A program made the position numbers and the translations under genes. From assembly GCA_030626085.1 (NCBI GenBank), contig DAOUPQ010000045.1:1-11488 (forward strand): a stretch of DNA of 11,488 bases, given 5' to 3'. The notes under the pieces are model-generated. The model saw only the letters and a list, made by a program, of their open reading frames with translations, did no database searches and was not told the DNA's origin. Origin of the DNA: Flavobacteriia bacterium. Its GTDB lineage: Bacteria > Bacteroidota > Bacteroidia > Flavobacteriales > Flavobacteriaceae. Below, piece after piece: positions 5,766 through 11,488 of this stretch (its first letter is position 1; the number at the start of each line of letters is the position of its first letter).

Positions 5766-6935
5766 ATGAAAGTCCTTAACATTTCCCGTTATTTACCTAT
5801 TAAAGGTTTTCCACCAATCAATGATATTACCTTAAGGATCTATGCCGGTTTAAAAGATCAATATGGTGTAGAGAGTATGTTTATCATGCCCTTAGGTCAT
5901 ATACCCAAATGGGCAGGCACAATTAAAAGCTCTTTGGTAAGTCGGAATAAAATTATCAACAATAATAATTATACCGATAAAAAATACAATATACCCATAC
6001 GTTTTTTTCAATCTTACTTTCCATTGTTATCACAAACAGGTGGATATGGACAGTTTAATGATTTAAAGTTACAGTTTCCGTTTTATAAAGGAGGTTTATA
6101 CAAGCATGTAAAAAGCTTTAAGCCTGACCTTGTGCATGCACATACAATAGGTGATGCCTTTTTAGCTTATAAGATCAATAAAAAATTTGGAATACCTTAT
6201 ATTGTAACTTTAAGAGGTTTTTATCATAAGATGTATAAAAATAAAATATTTGTTGATGTTTTAAACAAAGCTAAAAAACTAATAACTCCAAGTGCCCGAT
6301 TAAAACAAGATTTAGAAGGGCTTTATAACGTAAAATTACTACCACACGGGGTGGAAAAAGAATGGTATCTGGAGGAAGAAAAGAAATTTGATAAAAACAC
6401 TTTACGGATTATTACGGTTGCTTCTTTAATTGAAATGAAGAATATACAAGTGGTTATTAAAAGTGTAGCCAGATTGGTCAAAGAGGGATATCAGATAAAG
6501 TATTCTATTGTTGGAGCGGGAAGTTATAAAGAGGCTTTAAAAGAGCTGGTAGTAAAAGAAAAAATAGAAGATTTTGTTACTTTTTATGGCTTTTTATCTC
6601 ATACTCAAATAAGGAAACTATATAAAAGCCATGATATTTTTATCATGTTAAGCTATCCGGAAACCTTTGGCAGGGTATATTTTGAAGCAGCAGCCAGTGG
6701 ATTATTGATCATTGGAAGAAAAGATACCGGTATGGATGGGTATTTTGATAATGATGAAGCCTTTAGTATTGAGGCAGAAGAAGATGAAGTTTGTAAGGTA
6801 TTACAACAGATTGATACACTGCTTTTTAAAAAGATAACAGCCAAATCGAGGCAGCGGATAATGGCTTTTGAGAACGATTTAATAATTAAACAATATTATG
6901 AGATTCTTTACTCTGCTGCACTACGTACAGAATAG
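5766..6935 (+). CDS. GT4-family glycosyltransferase
   Basis: A 389-residue GT-B retaining glycosyltransferase (Glycos_transf_1 C-terminal domain). The N-terminal acceptor domain (residues 1 to about 195) includes PDLVHAHTIGDAF. The donor domain opens with TVASLIEMKNIQVVIK (K225 matches the conserved phosphate-binding lysine), continues with IVGAGSYKEAL, and carries the EX7E signature E299...E307 in PETFGRVYFEAAASG. It transfers a sugar from a nucleotide donor to the growing lipid-linked chain at the inner face of the membrane; donor and acceptor are not predictable. I use ATG 5766 rather than an in-frame TTG at 5748 that would overlap the sulfotransferase gene by 13 bases. MKVLNISRYLP is the natural N-terminus for this fold. 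The last 12 codons and the stop (from 6900) lie in a copy of the palindromic repeat, so the original C-terminus may have been replaced. Confidence 0.9.
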   Translation: MKVLNISRYLPIKGFPPINDITLRIYAGLKDQYGVESMFIMPLGHIPKWAGTIKSSLVSRNKIINNNNYTDKKYNIPIRFFQSYFPLLSQTGGYGQFNDLKLQFPFYKGGLYKHVKSFKPDLVHAHTIGDAFLAYKINKKFGIPYIVTLRGFYHKMYKNKIFVDVLNKAKKLITPSARLKQDLEGLYNVKLLPHGVEKEWYLEEEKKFDKNTLRIITVASLIEMKNIQVVIKSVARLVKEGYQIKYSIVGAGSYKEALKELVVKEKIEDFVTFYGFLSHTQIRKLYKSHDIFIMLSYPETFGRVYFEAAASGLLIIGRKDTGMDGYFDNDEAFSIEAEEDEVCKVLQQIDTLLFKKITAKSRQRIMAFENDLIIKQYYEILYSAALRTE

Positions 6936-6967
6936 CAATAGTGTCATTCCGACATTAGGAGAAATTT
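6900..6967. repeat. Palindromic repeat (copy C) overlapping the 3' end of the GT4 gene
   Basis: GAGATTCTT at 6900-6908, then CTGCACTACGTACAGAAT at 6916-6933, matches the corresponding part of copy B at 8274 (GAGATTCTT, TTGCACTGCGCTCAGAAT; 14 of 18 in the second block, with one gap before it). TGTCATTCCGAC follows at 6942-6953 and a decayed right end, GGAGAAATTTC, at 6957-6967. The element includes the final codons and the TAG stop of the upstream gene. The outer arms pair poorly, so it looks like an older, degraded copy. Confidence 0.6.
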
Positions 6968-6998
6968 CAAAAAAGAAAAATTAAAATAATAACAATTT

Positions 6999-8249
6999 AT
7001 GCCTAAACTATTATTGATTTGTGATGTTTATCCTCCTAGTTTTGCTCCACGTATGGGATACTTAGTAAAATATGTAAAAGACTGGGATTGGAATGCAGAT
7101 ATCGTTACACGAGGTCATGATGGAGATTTTAGTTTTCAGTCGCTTCTTGGCGATGAAAAGGTTTTGCGGGTGCAAGGTGTAAAGACACCAATAAAAACTA
7201 CAAAAGATAAAGTTTCAAGATTGATAAATCAAAAAAGTCATCATATCCAAAATGGGAAACTTATGACGAGACATATCTTAAATAATTTAGACTCGAAAGA
7301 TTATAAATTAATACTCTGTTCTACCGCACATAGAACCTTTTTGTTAGATGTTGCTTACCAAGTAGCAAAAGAATGGGAGATTCCATGGATAGCAGATATC
7401 AGGGATTTATATGAACAGAATCCCAAAACAAAACAAGTAAAAAAGGTAGGTGGTAATCATATTTTTGATTATTTTAATAAAAGTTACCATCAGTTTTCAA
7501 TTAAAAAAAGAAATAAAACTTTTTATAATGCTAATGCTATGGTTACCATATCTCCATGGCATGTTGATCAAATTAAAAAATACAATACCAATACTAATTT
7601 AATCTATAACGGATATTGTCCCGAACAATTTTATGTAAGACCCCAGAGTACTCAAAGTATTTTTAAAATATCTTATATGGGTTTGGTAATTTCTAATGAA
7701 TTAAGAGATCCAACACTTCTCTTTCTAGCTGTAAAGAAATTAGTAATTGAAAAAAATATAGACAAAGCAAATTTTCGAATTCAGTTTTATACTCCAAAAA
7801 ATAAAAGAAATCCTATTCTAAATAACCCAGCTTATCAGGATATCAGTGATTTTGTAGATTTTTATGATTATGTTGATACCGCACAAGTTCCGCAAATATT
7901 AGCAGGCTCCTCAATTCTTCTATTGCTAACTAATGTATTTAAACCTGATGGTCCTAAAGGAATTATGACCACTAAATATTTTGAATATTTAGCAATGGAA
8001 CGACCAATTATATGTGTTCGTAGTGATGAAAATATATTGGAAGAATCAATACTAAAAGCAAATGCGGGGGTTTCGGCCAGAACTGTTGAAGAAACCTATG
8101 ATTTTTTACTTGAAAAATGGAAGGAGTGGAAAGAAAAAGAGTTTACTACTGTAGAAGTCAACAAGGAATACACCCAACAATTCTCAAGAAAATTACAAGC
8201 CAAGCAGTTTGTAGATCTATTTGAAAAAGTAAACAACAATGAGGAATAA
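6999..8249 (+). CDS. GT-B fold glycosyltransferase, GT4-like
   Basis: A 416-residue protein resembling WbuB-type GT4 enzymes. Its start LLLICDVYPPSFAPRMGYLVKYV (residues 4-26) is the usual first strand and loop of GT4 enzymes that act early on a lipid carrier. Residues 128-139 (IPWIADIRDLYE) match the conserved IPWIADIRDL-like block, and ISPWHVDQIKK at 184-194 follows. The C-terminal domain has SYMGLVISNELRDPTLLF (225-242) and the donor-site stretch GIMTTKYFEYLAMERPII (321-338), with K326 and E329 in the family positions. No strict EX7E motif is present, which fits this subgroup. It should add one sugar to the lipid-linked glycan at the cytoplasmic membrane. Its sugar specificity cannot be read from sequence. 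A repeat lies on each side of the gene (6900-6967 and 8274-8373), so it may have its own transcript boundary. Confidence 0.8.
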   Translation: MPKLLLICDVYPPSFAPRMGYLVKYVKDWDWNADIVTRGHDGDFSFQSLLGDEKVLRVQGVKTPIKTTKDKVSRLINQKSHHIQNGKLMTRHILNNLDSKDYKLILCSTAHRTFLLDVAYQVAKEWEIPWIADIRDLYEQNPKTKQVKKVGGNHIFDYFNKSYHQFSIKKRNKTFYNANAMVTISPWHVDQIKKYNTNTNLIYNGYCPEQFYVRPQSTQSIFKISYMGLVISNELRDPTLLFLAVKKLVIEKNIDKANFRIQFYTPKNKRNPILNNPAYQDISDFVDFYDYVDTAQVPQILAGSSILLLLTNVFKPDGPKGIMTTKYFEYLAMERPIICVRSDENILEESILKANAGVSARTVEETYDFLLEKWKEWKEKEFTTVEVNKEYTQQFSRKLQAKQFVDLFEKVNNNEE

Positions 8250-8273
8250 TAATTTAACTGATAAAACAGGTAA

Positions 8274-8373
8274 GAGATTCTTCGACTTCGTTGCACTGCG
8301 CTCAGAATGACATTGGCATTCCGACTCTTTTGTCATTTCGAGGAAAACGACGATAGGAGTGATGAGGAATCTC
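8274..8373. repeat. Palindromic intergenic repeat (copy B)
   Basis: GAGATTC (8274-8280) pairs perfectly with GAATCTC (8367-8373); extended to 10 bases, the arms match at 9 positions. Inside, GAATGACA (8305-8312) pairs with TGTCATTT (8331-8338) at 7 of 8 positions, and a CATTCCGAC block sits between. It has the layout of a short non-autonomous palindromic element, with no coding capacity, and fills most of the gap between two glycosyltransferase genes. It is the best-preserved copy of the type also seen at 6900, and a relative of the one at 933. Confidence 0.75.
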
Positions 8374-8404
8374 AATATTATAAAAAAAGATTAAATACCA
8401 ATAC

Positions 8405-9430
8405 ATGAAAAAACTAAGTTTTATTTTACCGGTTTATAATGTAGAACCATATTTAGAAAAGTGTATTCGAAGTTTAAGAGATAAGGATATGCCTTATAAG
8501 GACTACGAGATCATTGTTGTTAATGATGGTTCTCAGGATAACTCAAAGAAATTGGTAGAGAGTCTACAAAAAGAAATTCCTAATATCCTATTAATAAATC
8601 AAAAAAATGCTGGGGTATCTGTTGCACGAAATAGAGGTATAGAAGTAGCAACCGGAGAATATATTGTATTCATTGATCCAGATGATTTTGTAAATCAAAA
8701 TTTATTGAATAGACTTTATAAAAGAGCGAAAGATGATAATCTGGATATTTTACAAAGTGGTAGATCATTAGTGAGCTATGAAGGACAAGTAACCCATATG
8801 TTAGGATATGGTGATTTAGAGAGTAAGATTTTTGATGGTGTTACTGCATTTCACGAAAAAGATAAGGTTTATCAGTTTTTTGATTCTTCTGTAGGTTATC
8901 TGTACAAAAATGAATTAGTAAAAAATAACAACATTCAATTTCCTATTGGTGTAGTACATCTTGAAGATGGTGTATTTGTAAGAAAGATATTTACATTAGC
9001 CAAACGTGTAGGTTTTGAAAATTGTGATTTTTACCAGGTTTTTGAAAGATTGGGTTCTGCATCAAGATCAAAAATAGGTTTATCTGAGAAAGCAGCTAGA
9101 GGAGATATAAAATCAGCTAAAAATTTATTAAAATTTACAAGATTACATCAATTAGATATAGAACAGTCTGGGTTTATACATACAAGTATTATAAAGTATA
9201 CTTTATTACCTTTGATGCGGGCTTTAAATGCTAAAAATATTAATGCTTTAAAAAATTATGATAGGATGTTAATTAATGAAGGTTTAAAACCATTAGTAAT
9301 TGATTTTGTAGGAGAGAGTGAATACAGAAAATATGCGAAAATTTACAATGGTTCTTTATGGATGTTTTCTATAGTCTATCTTTATAAGAATTTAAAAAAA
9401 AGCATTAAATTAAAAATAAATAAGGTTTAA
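8405..9430 (+). CDS. GT2-family (GT-A fold) glycosyltransferase
   Basis: A 341-residue glycosyltransferase family 2 protein. The GT-A domain begins at residue 4 with SFILPVYNVEPYLEKCIRSL, followed by the nucleotide-binding YEIIVVNDGSQDNS (34-47), NAGVSVARNRGI (68-79) and the metal-binding DPDD (91-94) after GEYIVFI. The LED segment at 186-188 is in the position of the usual catalytic base. The length suits EpsJ/WaaE-like polysaccharide transferases with a helical C-terminal tail (lysine-rich, from about 320), which probably attaches to the membrane. It inverts configuration while transferring a sugar to the lipid-linked chain; donor and acceptor are unknown. It follows repeat copy B and is 35 bases before the carbamoyltransferase gene. 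No signal peptide or true membrane span is visible in the catalytic part. Confidence 0.9.
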   Translation: MKKLSFILPVYNVEPYLEKCIRSLRDKDMPYKDYEIIVVNDGSQDNSKKLVESLQKEIPNILLINQKNAGVSVARNRGIEVATGEYIVFIDPDDFVNQNLLNRLYKRAKDDNLDILQSGRSLVSYEGQVTHMLGYGDLESKIFDGVTAFHEKDKVYQFFDSSVGYLYKNELVKNNNIQFPIGVVHLEDGVFVRKIFTLAKRVGFENCDFYQVFERLGSASRSKIGLSEKAARGDIKSAKNLLKFTRLHQLDIEQSGFIHTSIIKYTLLPLMRALNAKNINALKNYDRMLINEGLKPLVIDFVGESEYRKYAKIYNGSLWMFSIVYLYKNLKKSIKLKINKV

Positions 9431-9465
9431 ATATAATTTTTTACCTTAACATTAAATAAGAATTT

Positions 9466-11337
9466 ATGAGTAAAAAAAATATTTTAGGTATTTCAGCATT
9501 TTATCACGATTCTGCAGCTTCGATTACCGTTGGAGGAGATGTGATAGCTGCAGCACAAGAAGAACGATTTACACGTGATAAACAAACTCCGGATTTTCCG
9601 GTTGAAGCAATTAAATATTGTTTAGAAGAAACAGGATTAGAAATTAATGAATTGGATGCCATTGTTTTTTATGATAAGCCCTTGTTAAAATTCGAGCGGC
9701 TTTTACAAACTTATTATTCATTTGCACCAAAAGGATTGACATCATTTTTAAAAGCAATACCGGTTTGGTTAAATGAAAAAATGTTTTTAAAGAAATTAAT
9801 CTATGGAGGGTTAAAGGAGGTTGGTAATTATGATAAGAAAAAGGTAAAACTCCTTTTTCCGGAACACCACTTATCGCATGCAGCCAGTGCATTTTATCCT
9901 TCACCTTATGAGGAGTCAGCTATATTAACTATTGATGGGGTAGGAGAATGGAGTACCGCTTCCATTAGCTATGGAAAAGGCAACAATATAGAAATGTTAA
10001 AGGAGCTTGAATTTCCTCATTCGCTAGGGTTACTGTATAGTGCATTTACCTATTATCTTGGTTTTATGGTAAATTCAGGAGAATATAAGTTAATGGGATT
10101 GGCGCCTTATGGAAATCCAGAATCTAAGGATACACATAGATTTAAAAAATTAATAGAAGAACATCTGGTTTCGATTAAAGAAGATGGATCCATTTGGTTG
10201 GATCAGGGTTATTTTGATTATGCAACCGGATTAAAGATGGTAGATGAGAATAAGTGGACTAAGCTTTTTAATCTTGAACGCAGAAAGCCAGAAAGTGATT
10301 TGGAACAGGTACATTGTGACATGGCACTTGCTATACAACAGGTAACGGAAGAAGTGGTGATCAAGATGGCTGCGGAGGCAAAAAGAATTACGGGATCAGA
10401 TAATTTATGTATGGCTGGGGGTGTAGCACTAAATTGTGTTGCTAACGGAAAATTGCTACGTAAGAATATTTTTAAAAATATTTATATACAGCCAGCTGCC
10501 GGAGATTCAGGCTGCTCTTTAGGTGCCGCATTGGCTATTGAATATATGTATTTTAAAAACGAGCGCATTGTGACGGGTAAAATGGATACGATGAAAGGTT
10601 CTTATTTAGGTCCAGAATATTCTGATAAAGAAATTATTTTGATGAATAGAAAAGTAAAAGCAGTTTATAAAAGAAAAGATGATTTTTCTGAACTGACAAA
10701 AATTGTTGCCAATAAACTTTCAAAAGGAGATGTAGTAGGTTGGTTTCAGGGAAGGATGGAATTTGGCCCCAGAGCATTAGGTAACAGAAGTATTTTGGGA
10801 GATGCACGAAATCCGGAAATGCAGAAGAAATTGAATTTAAAAATAAAATATAGAGAGGGGTTCAGGCCATTTGCACCTTCTGTATTAGCAGAAAATTCGA
10901 GTGATTATTTTGATTTGGAAGAAGATTCACCTTATATGTTAATCGTCGCTCCTGTAAAGGAATCCAGAAGAAAAAAATTACCTGAAAATTATAACAATTT
11001 ACCACTTTGGGATCGTCTATATACCAAAAGAAGTGATCTACAATCCATAACACATTTAGATTTTTCCGCAAGAATTCAAACGGTACATAAAGAAACCAAT
11101 CCACGTTACTGGGAATTGATCAATGCATTTAAAGATAAAACGGGCTTTGGTTTGGTAGTGAATACCAGTTTTAATGTTAGAGGAGAACCCATTGTATGTA
11201 CACCCTATGATGCCTATCGCTGTTTTATGAGTACCGAAATGGATTATTTGGTGATTAATGATTTTTTATATGTAAAAACCGAACAACCAGATTGGGAAAA
11301 TAGAAAGAAATGGAGAGTTAAATTTAAAATGGATTAA
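9466..11337 (+). CDS. Carbamoyltransferase, NodU/CmcH/TobZ family
   Basis: A 623-residue two-domain carbamoyltransferase of typical full length (Carbam_trans_N then Carbam_trans_C). The N-terminal Kae1-like domain has ILGISAFYHDSAASI (6-20, H14), the metal-site motif PEHHLSHAASAF (132-143, H134 and H138), TIDGVGEWSTAS (155-166, D157), GEYKLMGLAPYG (205-216), MAGGVALNCVANGKL (316-330) and PAAGDSGCSLGAAL (343-356). The C-terminal YrdC-like domain carries MEFGPRALGNRSIL (431-444), EGFRPFAPSV (464-473) and NTSFNVRGEPIVCTPYDA (566-583). All recognised active-site motifs are intact. It forms carbamoyl adenylate from carbamoyl phosphate and ATP and passes the carbamoyl group to a hydroxyl, here probably on a sugar of the glycan made by this cluster. 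The next gene begins one base after the stop, so the two are tightly coupled. Confidence 0.93.
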   Translation: MSKKNILGISAFYHDSAASITVGGDVIAAAQEERFTRDKQTPDFPVEAIKYCLEETGLEINELDAIVFYDKPLLKFERLLQTYYSFAPKGLTSFLKAIPVWLNEKMFLKKLIYGGLKEVGNYDKKKVKLLFPEHHLSHAASAFYPSPYEESAILTIDGVGEWSTASISYGKGNNIEMLKELEFPHSLGLLYSAFTYYLGFMVNSGEYKLMGLAPYGNPESKDTHRFKKLIEEHLVSIKEDGSIWLDQGYFDYATGLKMVDENKWTKLFNLERRKPESDLEQVHCDMALAIQQVTEEVVIKMAAEAKRITGSDNLCMAGGVALNCVANGKLLRKNIFKNIYIQPAAGDSGCSLGAALAIEYMYFKNERIVTGKMDTMKGSYLGPEYSDKEIILMNRKVKAVYKRKDDFSELTKIVANKLSKGDVVGWFQGRMEFGPRALGNRSILGDARNPEMQKKLNLKIKYREGFRPFAPSVLAENSSDYFDLEEDSPYMLIVAPVKESRRKKLPENYNNLPLWDRLYTKRSDLQSITHLDFSARIQTVHKETNPRYWELINAFKDKTGFGLVVNTSFNVRGEPIVCTPYDAYRCFMSTEMDYLVINDFLYVKTEQPDWENRKKWRVKFKMD

Positions 11338-11338
11338 A

Positions 11339-11488
11339 ATGAAAAAGAATAGTTTAACCAGAACAATTCTTCTGAATATCGGAATCTTTGTCGGGTTTTT
11401 AATTGTTATTAATATCTTAATTGTGACTGGTTGGGAAACCCGAAGATTTGTTAATTTTTTAAAAACGGATGTTTTTGGTAAAAAAACA
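11339..11488 (+). CDS. Membrane-anchored protein of unknown function, 3' truncated by window edge
   Basis: An open frame of 50 codons from ATG 11339 runs off the end of the window without a stop. It starts one base after the carbamoyltransferase stop, so the two genes are almost certainly one transcript and may be translationally coupled. The N-terminus has basic residues (KKN...R), then a single hydrophobic span of about 20 residues at 10-30 (ILLNIGIFVGFLIVINILIV), then TGWETRRFVNFLKTDVFGKK. That layout is an N-terminal membrane anchor with the remainder in the periplasm. SGNH/GDSL-type hydrolases with this arrangement are often encoded after carbamoyltransferases in glycan clusters, but no catalytic motif is visible here, so that is a guess. 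The visible part does not look like DUF5989 or SxtJ. Confidence 0.75.
   Translation, partial: MKKNSLTRTILLNIGIFVGFLIVINILIVTGWETRRFVNFLKTDVFGKKT

Noticed and set aside
9644..9904. Minus-strand open frame of 86 codons
   Set aside because: It is an antisense shadow of the carbamoyltransferase gene, whose motifs run unbroken through this stretch. The minus-strand frames at 2665-2862, 5373-5573, 6653-6844 and 10862-11104 are shadows of the same kind; 8096-8296 lies over the end of a glycosyltransferase gene and into repeat copy B.
1..11488. CRISPR array, tRNA or rRNA genes, or an intact transposase
   Set aside because: No regularly spaced repeat array, no tRNA-like cloverleaf with conserved loops and no transposase or integrase reading frame was seen.

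Overview
The window is low-GC DNA with the marks of a marine or soil Flavobacteriaceae-type Bacteroidetes. Starts are ATG with no clear Shine-Dalgarno sequence, one TAnnTTTG-type -7 box is present, and there is a decayed HU-HIG type DNA-binding protein. GAGATTC...GAATCTC palindromic repeats of a kind common between flavobacterial genes sit in the spacers. This taxon call is an inference; no rRNA or other marker gene is present.

Left end (1-888): a two-gene toxin-antitoxin-like module, a DUF6922-type small protein overlapping an AbiEii/AbiGii nucleotidyltransferase. Next comes about 1.3 kb without an intact gene (889-2195). It holds a complex palindromic repeat, a minus-strand HU-family pseudogene (three in-frame stops, a frameshift and a lost start), operator-like direct repeats, a -7 promoter-like box and a short decayed reading frame split over two frames. 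It looks like a boundary zone between an accessory module and the glycan locus.

Right part (2196-11488): a co-directional surface-polysaccharide cluster. In order it encodes a WlbA/WbpB-type UDP-GlcNAcA 3-oxidase, a WzxC-like flippase, a PAPS-dependent sulfotransferase, a GT4 glycosyltransferase, a second GT-B glycosyltransferase, a GT2 glycosyltransferase, a NodU/CmcH-type carbamoyltransferase, and the start of a membrane-anchored protein cut by the window edge. The likely product is a lipid-linked oligosaccharide containing a 3-amino- or 2,3-diamino-glucuronate-type sugar. Three glycosyltransferases would build it, sulfate and carbamoyl groups would decorate it, and the flippase would export it. 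The other enzymes of the uronate pathway and the polymerase are not in the window.

The most notable points are the combination of sulfotransferase and carbamoyltransferase in one glycan cluster, a repeat element that appears to supply the last codons and stop of the GT4 gene, the HU pseudogene, and the AbiEii gene paired with a DUF6922-type partner rather than AbiEi. I found no clearly new system.
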